Below are positions 23,901 to 36,700 of a DNA stretch of 64,000 bases, one piece after another. Both the position numbers and the translations under genes were made by a program. Source of the DNA: Actinia tenebrosa (taxonomy: Eukaryota; Cnidaria; Anthozoa; Actiniaria; Actiniidae); the NCBI RefSeq assembly GCF_009602425.1, contig NW_022261527.1, positions 78,813 through 142,812 on the forward strand. Direction: 5' to 3'. The notes under the pieces are model-generated. The model was not told the origin of the DNA, made no database searches, and saw only the letters and a list, made by a program, of their open reading frames with translations. The first letter of the stretch is position 1, and each line of letters begins with the position of its first letter.

Positions 23901-26900
23901 TGTACAGGTAATTACCTCATTCTTGTGTTTTCAACCACTGAATCCACAGATGCAGGCACATCTGTTTGTGCTGCTTTTAGTAGCGCAGTAGCTGTTGATA
24001 GTAATCGTGGGTGGTGGTAACGGTGGGCTCTTAATGTACGTTTTAATTGGTGAAGTTCTCTCCTTAGCCTTGCACTTAGTCTAGAGATCTTAGCTGTTCT
24101 TGACTCCATCATGTTTTTTGGGCTATCTGTTATACTGCAATTTAGAAAAAACATCTGCGTCAAAATTAAATAGCAATAGGTATTAGCTAATGCACAAATT
24201 CAGGTGTCATTTCTTGATATCATCTACATTAATAAAGCTACATTACATTTTGTAGAAATTATTTATCGTAAACAGAACCGATAATTTGCCCATTTCTTAT
24301 TATAGCACTAATGCAAGATTCCCATTGAATTTCTTGCATTGTTACTCTTCAGTTTTCAGAATTTAGTTGGCAAAAAAAATTAGTTCTGTCAATTATTATT
24401 TGATGGCCGAAGGTTTTAAGGGGGAAAATGAAATGTGCTGCAAAATTGAATAAATGTGAATCCAATTGGGTGAGGAAACTAAATACTGAAAACGAAGGAG
24501 CAGAAAACAAGTATAGTATATATTCATATTTGTACTGGTAATGATATTTGTCTAGAGATAGAATGAAAGACGAAATAGAGATTGCCACTATAATCTGCTT
24601 CATCATGATGTTATATTGTTGATCATGTTTTACCAGTTCCCATTTGACAATCAGACCCAGGGTCTAAATGGTCTATAATGTCAATAGCTAGTGAAGCCGA
24701 AGACTGAATGGACTATTGCCTTGTAGACCATGAGGGTGAGAGGTATAATAATTGTTTTAGTCTAAACCTACAGTCAAAGAAATGCGTGATTTTTCTTTTA
24801 AATTTTATTGAAAATACTATCTAAACCCAACATAGTTTTGGTTTTCAAAACCAGCACTTCTCACAAATAGTGGTCTATCTTTAATATACCACTAGTAGCT
24901 CAGCCAATGACAGTGCAGTATTTTTTCACGGATGGAACAGTAGATTTAGACTGTTATTAGAACCCAGACACTTACCATTCATTTTCAGTAGATGTTGTAC
25001 CATTAAGGTGGCTGTCATTGGGCAGCCACACTTGTTGCCATGGAATACTCTCATTATCACTACTATCACTGTCAGAGCTGTCAATTCCTGTAATAATGAG
25101 ATAATAAAAACTATGAAACATTATCAACGAACTTACAACAGTACATATGTGGCAATTAAACTTAAAAAACATTTTCACCTAACTTTTTTCACAAGAACCC
25201 ATTATCCAATCTATTTTCATATAATGCAATGCAATAATGCAAACACAATGGGCCAAACTACAAAATGGGCCCCAATCAAAATTGTCTAAAACCTTCATAA
25301 TACATTCAATGGTACATTACAAACATAGTAATGAGAGGTCATGTAACAAAGTGTATTTTAAGTTCATGATGAAGAATATAGGAAAAATGGCATTATATAT
25401 AAAATTGAATATTTGGTAAACATTTGAAAATACTGGAATGAAAAAGGTTGCTGTCCAATACAATAAAAAAATACTAATATCAAGGTGCGAATTCCGTTTC
25501 TTAGGTTCATTTTGAAGAACTGCCTGGTTTAGAGAGAAATAGGGATAGTATCATAGTGCAAATGTTTTATTTGGAAAGACAGTTACTGTGTGGGAAAGAA
25601 AAGCTAGATCAACCTAAGAATATCCTTCTTGAATAACGACATTTTCCCATTCATCCAAGTACCATAAATATGAATAATATGTTAATGGTATAATATGTAT
25701 TGGTGATGATAGCTCCGAGCCATAAAGGTGAAACTTGTAAACAAACCTTAAGTGCCAAAAAAATAAAATGGGAAAATAGTCAATGAAACGAAAATAACCA
25801 TAAAAACAAGTCAGCTTCATAAAGACCAATAGGAAACAATAATAAAGAAATAATATTTGGGATTGTTTTCATGGTAACATCAAAAGATTGAGCTTATTGA
25901 GGTCTTTTAGACCGTATTGTGTACAAACATATTTGTGTAATGCTCTTGACTTGCGGATAGGCAGAAATGAACATACTAATGGTCTCTAAATATGTCTATA
26001 GAAACACAACAACAAAGACAACATACGTAATAAATAAGCAACAAGCAATAATCATAGCTTTTTGTGACACAAAATGTGACAGTATTTTCTAATCGAAATT
26101 CTCAGGATTTTTCAGGAATAATAGGTCAATAAGCTGAGTGGAAATCCGTGTACACTTTATCCAATCTTGTGTCAACACGACAATCACAACGCTTTCAAAG
26201 TCTTATACCGAAAAGCTACAATCCCGGAAGACATTTCCTTCTTGTCTAGAAAATTAATGGCCACGTTTCCTTACCTTAGACTACAAATAAGCATATGTTT
26301 TGTATTTTCATCTACGTGGCCTCTCAAAACGTGGAAACTGGTGGAATAGCTGTGTGCCTTATGACAACAAAATACACGTATCTCTCACTACTGAAGAATT
26401 CAGAGAATAAACTACAATTTCGATCAGATTTGACGTAAAAGATTAAGAATTTTCTAGATTCACATAAAAGAGAATCTAAATTTCCTCGAAGCAATTTGGA
26501 TTCAGGTGAATTTTACTAGCTATAATTTAACAAAGCTTTTTCGTTTGAAATATCGTCGGGAAAGGAAGTTTCGAAGGGAATTTATTTCCTGGTTTCAAAT
26601 TAAAATGAAAGCAAAAGAAATAAATTTAGATTTTAGGCAACAAAGTTTTGGAAGGTTGAGTTTCTAGAATGTATTGCGAAATAGAAGAAGTTTATGAATC
26701 AACTAAAATAAAAATTAAACTCACCGTAGCTACTGAATAAATCTTCTCGGTCGCGTTTCGACATTTCCAAACAGGCTTTTAACTCAGTAATAGCGGGAAT
26801 ATCTGGGTGTATTTTAGGAGGTCGAGTCTTGTGTTTCTTGTGTCGATGTGGTAGAGTTACAGGCGAGACGAAAGCCATGTCTTGAGAGCTATGAATCGAA

Positions 26901-27440
26901 GAGACATCTGCTCGAGTCGGGGTATCACGCATGGAGTTTACTGTCGATTCTTTGTCGACATGATCATGGCTTTCACTCGCTTTTTTCCGTCTAGTTTTCT
27001 TCGGAACTAGACCTAGAACTTGTAAATGACTATTACAATATCTAAAGAGAAGTAAAGATAAGAAAAAATGTAAAATTTCAACAGCAAAATGATGGAAACT
27101 ATCATGGTTTTTGGTGATGACACACTCGCGCGCGCCATGTTTCCGTTCACAGTGGAAATTTTCTGCCAAAATTTTGGTGTAAAAAATAGAGTTTTATAGT
27201 TCAAAACAGCTACAAAACTTACATTCTATCCTCGGGAAAAGGTATAGGGTTCGTACACTGTTGTCCATTGTATTTAGCAACGTACTGGCACTGTTTAAAC
27301 GGGGCATTTTTGTCCTCTAAAACATGACGGATACAGAAAGCGTAGCCATTCAATCTTCTTTGCTTGCAAAGTTTTTCGCTGTAGCTACAAAGTAGCTTGC
27401 CATCTATCGGTGAAGAATGGATGTTTTTCCCTTCAAACAT
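20925..27440 (-). CDS. INO80D: INO80 complex subunit D-like protein
   Basis: An accessory subunit of the INO80 chromatin-remodelling complex, expected in the nucleus. Exons: 27223-27440, 26725-27041, 24976-25087, 23916-24134, 23463-23618, 23080 to about 23178, and 20925-22250, giving about 810 residues (human about 1030). The ATG at 27440 matches the human start (MFEGKNIH versus MYEGKHIH). The first zf-C3Hc3H region has C18, C25, C36, H39, then C51, C62, C75, H78, with the near-invariant KQRRLNGYAFC. A second C3H region lies in exons 5 and 6 (QCSVPVFD...LCEEHARKK). The last exon has a KKPRKKPQ basic stretch and a long Ser-rich tail. The upstream acceptor at 27479-27480 implies a 5' UTR exon. 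Two oddities: the expected zinc-ligand His of the first half of the second finger reads Arg (CSNR versus human CFQH), and the junction of exons 5 and 6 does not fit the phase of the obvious GTAAGC donor. Confidence 0.93.
22625..22802. mobile_element. Harbinger-like MITE, TIR GGGACAGACCATTAGA
   Basis: It lies in the last INO80D intron. The inverted ends GGGACAGACCATTAGA and TCTAATGGTCCATCCC are 178 bp apart and flanked by TTA (22622-22624 and 22803-22805). It belongs to the same family as 6859-7247. Confidence 0.65.
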
Positions 27441-30400
27441 TCCGTCGATTCCTGGTTCTTTCTTGACGAGAACATCGGCTAAGGGAAAAGGAAAAATAAC
27501 CTTGAATTTCAAGCCAACAAAAGATCTTACTACGTGGTAAATCTTGACGGAAATAAACAGATTTTCAAGCCCCCGTTATTATGAAACAACGCACTATTTT
27601 CCGCCATGATCTCATTCTGGTGTAAAAACTTCCAATTTAAGAGAAAGTCATGTTAAGGCATCGAAAACTTCAAGGGAGAAGACAGACATCATAAACAGTA
27701 CAAGACGAAGTACACCGCGCTTAAATATGCATACAATTTTCCGTGCCACTAGTTAATACAAACAATAAACTCCACGTACTTCGATCCAGCTTTCTCGTAT
27801 TANTCAAATCAACAAGGCCAGAACTTAGTCGAATTTCTTCCATAAAGAACACACAGTTCTCAGTGTCTTGGGCCTTCAGAATATCGAAGAACCTTTAGGT
27901 TTAGTTGGCAATGGCCATCTTGATCGCCATTACGGCTTACGTAGATATGCTGACCACTCGAGGGCGAATGAAAAAACGCACACCCTCTCAGCGCCCTTTT
28001 TTGGAACGCCAAATCGTATTGAATGACACCTTGCTCGATTCCCCAAAAACAATTCGTTTTATTTCGATCACCCAAGATACGGAAACTCATTACAATCGCT
28101 GTGCGATCCAAGCATTTTGGGAGCAAACCGTGAATGAAAGTCTGCTTGGATTTGGGATTTGAACGAGAGGGAAATTTGAAATAACGANAGCCCCTCTCCA
28201 TCATGGTGCTTTTTCGGGCCATGGGCATGGGGCGGGTCACCAGCGTCAGAACAACGCCAAGACGCCATTTTGTGATGCGACAACACAGCTTCATACACTA
28301 ACCAATCACAAAACGAGCTGTCTCGGGGGCGGGATTTTAATTGGAGAATTCGAATTTGACTGACAGGTTCAAAGCTAATGAATGCCCCAAGATGGCTTCC
28401 CAGGNAAAGAGAAATATATTTTTTCTTTGTGTTTTGTTTTGAATATATTAACGATTCCTTTGAATTTTTAAAAGAAATTGTTATTTTTTTACCAAGTGTT
28501 TTATTATCTTTTAATAGTGAGATAAAATCGTAATTTCCTAAAGCGAAAACCAGATTCGTGAGTGATTATTTTCGAGCATGCTTCGGTCTCGTTTTCCGAA
28601 AAAGTATTTTTTTAAATTGGCTGTGCGAAACCATTAAAGTAAAATTTTCATTTCCTTATGGTGTTGAATAACGTAACCCTTTTTATATAGCTCTGTTAAT
28701 AGCGAAAATTCTCGAAATTCTTGAAATTTAAAAATTTCAAGACTTTTTAAATGCTAAGAAAGCAAGTGAAAACCAATAAAGTGGTCCATAAAACTTAAAG
28801 ATGGAATATTTATTAGTCACTACACTTCACAATATTCAATTTCCATCTCAACTCTCCCACCCCCCACCCCCTCCCCTTTTAAGATTATTTGGAGATGGAC
28901 AAATACAACCGCAGCTGAGGCCCACCTTGACACAGCTTGGACACAAGTTGATTTTTATCCCTTCCCCTCCACTTTTCATTTTGCTCTGCCGTCACCAGTC
29001 TCATCTGATGTTATTAATAATAAATGATGAAATGATGATAAATAATGAATTTAATCTATTACAGAACTGTTTTTAAAAACTACTTGTTTGTGCTTTATTT
29101 TAATTAACATCACAATCTTATTTTTCTATTTCATATCTTATTTGACTTTCCCATTTTTAAGTGTGGTTTTACGAGACAGTGAAATAAGATAGGCTATCTA
29201 AGGCTGCGTTCATAACGTATAGCAGATGGGGGGGAGGGGGGGGGGGTATGGTGGTATGGTGGGAAACTGCTGAAATCCCAATAACTATTTGATCCAGATA
29301 ACAGTCCCCGGGGGGAGGGGGGACTCCTGGAAAAAAGTACCTGGGATGCTCATCTTATCTCTCAGGGGTAAAAATTCACGATTTGGTATCTTTTAGGGTG
29401 TTAAATGCGAATTTTTGAAAATCAGCATTTTCTGGTATCTCTTAGGGTGCCGGAAAAGGAGAGAAGCACTCACCAATGTGACCTATCCTAGGCGCTTTTT
29501 ATATAAAATTTAATATTATTTGTTGTGGTACCTCTTAGAGGTTAAAAATCATTCAGCCACGCCATTTTTTTAAGACTTTCGGTATCTTTTAGGGGTCTTT
29601 TTGAAAATTTCTGACAAGCATCCCCGGTACTTTTTTCCCGGAGTCCCCCCCCTGGGATAACAGCATCACATTATTTCAATTTAGTCTATAGACCTCACCT
29701 TCACTACAAACATTGGTTGGATGGGTTTTTTCTTTGAGTTTTTCAACCATTTCTTCATCCACAAATTCAATATTGCAATTTGACCTTAATTGCCAGGCCC
29801 TGACTTTGATCAACCCAGAGGATCTTATATGATTATGGAGCATTACCCATTACACCATCACATTTTGCAATACTAACAAGTACAAATATTGGTCAAAAGT
29901 CCTAATCTGTTTAAATTTTTATTATTAATTCTTGAAGACAAGATGACAAAACTAACTTCTATCATTAGGAAAGAAAATATCTAGTTTAGAATGAAGGCAT
30001 ATAACCCGTGAAATAAAAAATACTAGTTAACGTGTAATAGTCAAGTAGACACAAAAGAAGACAACGGAATTAGGGTCTACTAATGTTTATTAGTCTAATA
30101 TCTATTTCATGGGTTTCATGACTTCACTCTATATCCTCTTTATTGATAGATGCATCAAATAAACAAAATTCATCAATGACAACTTTACATTAGTAAGATT
30201 AAACTCTACCAAGTGAAGGTCTTTGAACCATTGTCAATAATATATTTAGACTTAAAACTATTTATGATCAAGCTAACCAAACTATATGCAGCGGACTTAA
30301 ACAAAAGTTGTAGCTTGGGGTTGCTGCATTTTTAGGTTCTTGAATACATTAACTGTAGCTGTAAACCTTTAGAGAAAAGTACATTGGTCTTTCAATGCCT

Positions 30401-30796
30401 TGCATTCCAATTTTTCTCAGATGATTTGGTGATTCTTTGGTTTTTCTAGTTTTCTTACTTTAATACACTTGCTCATGTAATGGCTAGTGTCAACAATCAT
30501 GCTGTGAATTTTTGACCTTTTGCAACTAGACATTTCACAGCAATACTAATGAAATGAAGACTCAAATTTCATACTTTCATTTTCTTTTCTTTTCTAAAAC
30601 AGGAAAAGTCAACATCATCTAACATGGCTGCCACTTTCGTTCCATCCTAAATTGTTGCAAACCATCTATTAGAAGTGAAATTAAATCTATCTTTAAAAGC
30701 CTTTTCAAGTCATTCTTCAAATCACAATTGAACAACAAAACCATGTCCAGGTTTTAGCATTATTGAGAGTCAACTTGATTGATAGGTTCTACATGG
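27441..30796. other. INO80D promoter region and intergenic DNA
   Basis: The part at 27840-28400 is less AT-rich, with YY1-like AARATGGC cores on either strand (27913-27921, 28263-28271, 28389-28397) and a GGGGCGGG box near 28326. It is the likely INO80D promoter and first non-coding exon. Open frames at 27860-28298 on both strands lack family resemblance. The foldback element at 29305-29656 follows. The remainder to 30796 is AT-rich and should include the LNPK 3' UTR. Confidence 0.5.
29305..29656. mobile_element. inverted-repeat element with CCCCGGGGGGAGG ends
   Basis: About 45 bp at each end are imperfect inverted copies (GGGACTCCTGGAAAAAAGTA ... TACTTTTTTCCCGGAGTCCC). The interior carries repeated GGTATCTTTTAGGG-type motifs in both orientations. 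It is probably a non-autonomous transposon. No clean target duplication was found. Confidence 0.5.
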
Positions 30797-33700
30797 TTAC
30801 TCTGTTTCTGCAGCCTCATCTGGTATCTCTTCTATTGTTTCCTCTGCAAGTTTTTCTGCTTTATTTACTATAAAAGAGTAGATGAATGAAGAAGGTTTTA
30901 AATTGCTGATAAAACTTAAGTAATAAATCATGCACATTATTGAAGTTGACTAATTAATTCCCCCTAACTGAACCACAGGTGACCAGTCTGCACTGCTAAT
31001 GTGCCGTCTCTCACCAAGGCAACCTGAGCTTGAATTCTGGGCTTGGTGTTGTATGTGAGTATAGTTGTTTGTTGATTCTCTCCCGTGCTTTGAGGGTTTT
31101 TCTCCAGCTTATCTGGTTTTCCTGGACCCTCCTAAAAAAATCAACTTCTAAATTTTCTAATTCAATCTTGGGTTTTCACCTAGTTTTCACCTGTTGTTAT
31201 TTTTCCATGCTGTAATACAACAGCCAACGCTTACTCACCTCTTTGGCAGTAGACAATTTAGTATTTAGCAAGAGTGTAGATTCATCCTCGATATCTTGCA
31301 TTCAATTTTAGAATGCGTTTTCTTGATTAAATTTAGCTTAAAAAATTTCTCATGATAACTAGGATGTGAAATTAAAGATGCGTTGCTGGCCAAAATTCTT
31401 CACTTTTACACTATAAAATAAAAAAAACAAAAATATTTTTTGCCATCAATTACCTTTCATCTCATCACCTGATACATCTGAAATGCTTTCCTCAGGTTTC
31501 TGTTTGACTTCTTCATTTACATTTCTTCGAGGGCTGGGTGGGGGCTGTTTACGAGATCTTCCAGGTGTCATTGGATCATCCTCTAGCTTGGGTGCTGTAG
31601 GTCGCTGCTTTCTTGGTGGGTTCAGGTGGAAGCAATAGCAACACCTGAAGCCTAATTTAAATCACAGTCAGGAAGACAGCACAGAAAAGGAACTCTGATT
31701 CCACTGACAGCTAGGCAATGGGTTGTTAGAAAGGATTGCCAACTGTCAAACCTAACCACAACAAAATTGGTGTGTAGGGTATTGGCCAAGGGTATTGCCA
31801 TCACTTTTTTTACCAACATTCTAACAACAATCTACCTAGAACTTACCAAATACCTATGGAAAACCTATAAATAACCAATGCTAACCTACTGACAACCTAC
31901 CAACACCCTACTGACAACCTACCAACACCCTACTGACAACCTACCAACACCCTACTGACAACCTACCAACACCCTACTGACAACCTACCAACACCATACT
32001 GACAACCTACCAACACCCTACTGACAACCTACCAACACCATACTGACAGCCTACCAACACCCTACTGACAACCTACCAACACCCTACTGACAATCCAACA
32101 ACACCCTACTGACAACCTACCAACACCCTACTGACAATCCAACAACACCCTAATGACAACCTACCAACAACCTTTTTATGATAACTTAGAAATTTGTCAN
32201 GCGCTGATTGGTTATTTTTTATCATCAATAAGAGGACAGACAGATAAAGCTGACATCAATGAGCGCACGCTCTTTCCGTTAGTTGTTTTGATCAGTAAAA
32301 ATTAGAAGTTTTTATCATTTTTGTTATCGTAAAAAACAAATTGACATCCGATTTTTATGTGTCTGTCCTCTTATTGACGATATATTGCATTATCACATTG
32401 TCAAAGTAGTAAAAATGTGATGTCAATTGGTTAAATTGACAACCTATGGACAACCTACTGACAACCCACCAATGACCTAATGACAACATACCAATTCACC
32501 CTACTGACAACCTACCAACACTCTACTGACAAACTTCCAACACCCTACTCATAACCTACCAACAACGTTTTGACAACCTACCAAAAGCCTACTGACAACC
32601 TACTAACGACCTATTGACAACCTATCAACACCCTACTGAAAATCTACCAATGACCTATGTACCCACAACCTACCACAAACCTACTGACAACCTTTACACC
32701 AACAACCAACAACAGCCTACTGACATCCTACTAACACCCTACTAACAATGTACAGATAATCTCTGGACAACTTATCAACACCCAACTGACCACCTACTGA
32801 CACCAATATTTGGGTTGGATTTTCTTACTATTATCAATGAATGAATAAAACTTACCAATATATTCAAATTCTTCCTTGAGTGCCATGCCATTATGTGAAG
32901 CACACTGTTTACAAATCAAGGCATATCTGTTGCTAGGACCATCTCCTACCAAATACTCTACAACCTGCAACATTTACGATGCCAATAATTAACAATGGAC
33001 CATTGTTTTAAAAGGTCACATATATATGAATGAAGTACCCTTATGTCAAATTCTAATTTATATGTAACAGTGATGCTTTGGGAAAATTTATATTTGTCTG
33101 GAAGATGAAAATTTTCTCCAATTAACTATATACATCTCTATAATGAAGTCTTGATAGAGCCATACCATAGTTAATAGAGGGGAATGGTTATGAAACCTAT
33201 TGTTATAGGTCTTTGTTCCCTTTTGATGTTGAACAGATTTTTGCTCATCCAAAATTGCAAAATAAGTAAACATAAACTTAGTCTATGGGATTATTGTAAG
33301 GAATATTCAAATATCTCTTATAAATCTTTAAGTATTTTGAACTAGCAGCCAAAAGAAGGGTTTTGGTCTGTTCACTCAGCCATTGCCAACAATGGTAAAA
33401 CAATGGTAAAACAAAGGATTGTGCACAGTCACGCTTGAAAAAAGTGAACAAAGACAATTAACAATAGGTTTCATAACCATTCCCCTCTATTAACTATGAC
33501 CATACCAGAAATTTATAAGGGGGTTGAAACATGTAACACTATTACCATGCTCAAAAAAATTCAGATATGAAAATTAGGAGTTTAGATACCATATTTGGAA
33601 TTAGGAGTTTGGTTTCAGGTTGGCTGCTTCTCTCACACATAAATTTGCTGAATTTCGTGACTTTCAGAGAAAATTATATCATCACTCTATAATCCCATAT

Positions 33701-36700
33701 AAGCAACTATCATATTATTTTCAAATTCTCTTTCCTGTCCAAATTAAAAATTAATTTGGATCATTTCCATTCGCATTTTTCTTGGGACAGCTAAAATTAT
33801 CCAATTACTCAGTAATTGGATAGTTTTTATCAGCCAATCAAAACTCACGGGAAACAATAGAAATTGACTTGGAACCAATCAGTGCGCGACTTTCGCTTGC
33901 CAGCCAGCCTTGTTTACTTTTTTCGTCTTGTAATTTTTTCAAAATGGTGGAGGAAGTTGTAAATTGGATCTTTTTGAAGACCTTTTTAGCGTAAAAAATG
34001 ATAATATGGTTGACATAGATAGATGGATAGTTTGAATGAAATGTGCCAAAGAAATGTTAACAAAAACAAGAAAAGAACTGCCACTTGGATCAAAGTATTT
34101 GACTCCTGGAGGATGGTAAGACAAGAAGAAAGGCACTTAGAAGATATCCCCATCAATGAACTCTCTCTTAGGAATACTTTGATATAATTAATCTGCAATA
34201 GGACTACATGTTTGTCCAATTTGGAAATAATTGAATTCAAAAAATTCCTCTGGACTGCCAAATTGGACTCAGCCTATCGGCCTCTTCCAATTTTGTCAGT
34301 CCTCGGAATTTTTTTCATCAACTGTTTCCAAATTGGACAGCATGTAGTCCTATTACCTATGCTAATTTACTGAACATTTCAGATATCGGTCTTTAATTCG
34401 TTTTGGTAATTTTTGAAGCAAAAGGTCGTGATTTACTGGAAAGAAATTTGCCAAGAAAAAATTGAATATTCCAGAGCATCGCACTAAAGAAATGTATGGC
34501 TGTTACATGTTTTAATCCCCTTATGAGATTCTGACCATACCTTATCCATAGTTGAGCGTTCTCGTGGTAAAATGGGATATGCTGGTTTGGGCGGCCCTGG
34601 AGGTCTTGGCGGCCCTAGAACTGGTATTTGCTTGCCTTAATTAAAAAATTAAAAACGTATTAATTATGCAATATAAAATGAATTTGGGATTAACAACCTA
34701 TATTTGCAACTGCATTTGATATTGTCTCCAGAGTCTCATAAAACATATTCATAAAGCCTACTTCACCGCAAACCTTACCACAACGGTTATTAAGCACTGA
34801 AGGCTAATTTATTATCTAAGTAACTGCTACACCACCTATTAATATTACCTACTGCAAAAACACCTAATACTTAAGTATGATAAGATCTATTGCACTACCT
34901 GAAGAATCAAGATTAGACAAACTATTTGCCCTCTGCTGGACGCTGGGGCTGTTTATAAATGAAGTGTCTGATGGACCACCTGGAGATGGTCCTCTCTTTG
35001 GGCTGTCTAGGAGTGACTCTGTTAACGAAGGTACAGATGTTGCTTTCTGTAATGAAACATTAGGGCTCTGTACATTTCCAGCAACATTTCTTCTTCTTAG
35101 CTCTGCCAAACAAACAAATTTTACTTTGGTTAAACATTTTATTCTCTATCTTGCATCTGATTGGCCAAGAACATTCAGCCAAACCCTGACGGCATGTGAA
35201 CTTGGATCGTTAAATGTATTATCTGTGACATGAATGAAAAATGTCTGGGCATGCTCTGAATCCTTATGTGAATTATTCAAATCATATGTAAATTTGACTT
35301 TCAAACATGCCTGATAAATTGGACTTCACAAAATGCCAAAACTTAGTGTCCATGCTTGAAACTNAAGGCTAATTCTTTCATATTGTGTTTGTTAATACAG
35401 TATCTTGGTCTGACAAAAGTATACTCTCAAATGTTTTTGTATACTTGGGGAAAACAAACATTTATTTTCTCACTCAAACTCTTCAAAATTCTCATAAAAC
35501 ATGCTGATATGCACACATGCGCAAACGTTTCTCAATAGTATCGACAGCATGTGAACTTGGATTGATAAATGTATAATCTGTAGGTTTTTCTCAGTTCACA
35601 AAATTTTTATAAAATCTTTCAGTCGCAGGTCATGATGACCAGCCAAATTTCGATTAGTTAAGTTTGGTCATACCTCGTTTCTTCCTCAACATTACTGGAC
35701 ATTAATTTCAATTGTGGCTGGGCAATATCCCATTACTTGTTATTATTTTAAACCCTGGGCCCTGTTGTACGAAAGGTGGATAGTGGATAGCACTATCCAA
35801 AAGATAAATCCTTATTCAATGGGTAAATTAATGCTGTTATGCAATAAATTTATCCACTGGATAAGATTTATCGTTTGGTCTCTGATGTATCCATTTATCT
35901 AAGGTTAATCTAAGGTTATCTAAGCAGCATGCTTGTTAAAATATCTATTACTAGTCACCTGTTGCCTGGTCTGCCATGGCGGGGCTCTTTGGACTCACAG
36001 TTGAAACAAGTTCTTTTTTATCCATCTATAAAATAAGGGAAAATATAACACTGAGTTCAAAATGATATCTGACATCCAATCAAACTAGCACCTTGAAAGG
36101 TGGGACTGTGTGATGTTGAGGGTTTTGGGTTTTTGCCAACATTAATTTTAAAATACCAGCTTAATCTCCCCTCTACTTCTCCTGTACTGACCCTTTTAGC
36201 TTGGGAGTAATGTAGAAATGTCACTGTTAAATCCTAACTATTTATTTATTATATAGATAGCATAGTATGTGCCCGATGATTAGTGGAAAACTGTGCTTGA
36301 TTAGTGAATGGAGCACAGTGCTGATTATTTCCACCAGCGCAAAGTGTTGCTAGATCCTGGGACTGCCTTTTTTGCATAAATGAATTCAAAACCAAAATAA
36401 AGTTAGTAACTATATAATAAAATGAATAAAACAGCTTTTTCTGTGCTATGTTCACTGATAAAGCACTTAGGAAGCGCCGTAAGCACTCAAGAAGAGTGCT
36501 CGTGCTTCTTTCCACACTTCTTTCATGATTAAATCACTTCTTGCGTGCTTTATTACTGAACAGAGTACAGAAAGAGCTGTTTTATTAGCTAATTATTTAC
36601 TTTGTTTACTTTATTAGATATAACNAGCTAAAAACTAGTGTGAGCTGCGTCGGTGTTTCTAATGAAACAGTAATGATGAAAAGGTAAATTATACACCGTG

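Noticed and set aside
27860-28298. Overlapping open frames on both strands (85-144 codons)
   Set aside because: No domain or family resemblance. They fall in the less AT-rich promoter region, where stops are fewer by composition.
28392-28410. Plus-strand ATGGCTTCCCAG before an ambiguous GNAAAG, a possible first exon divergent from INO80D
   Set aside because: The donor depends on one unresolved base and no plus-strand exon follows in the next kilobases.
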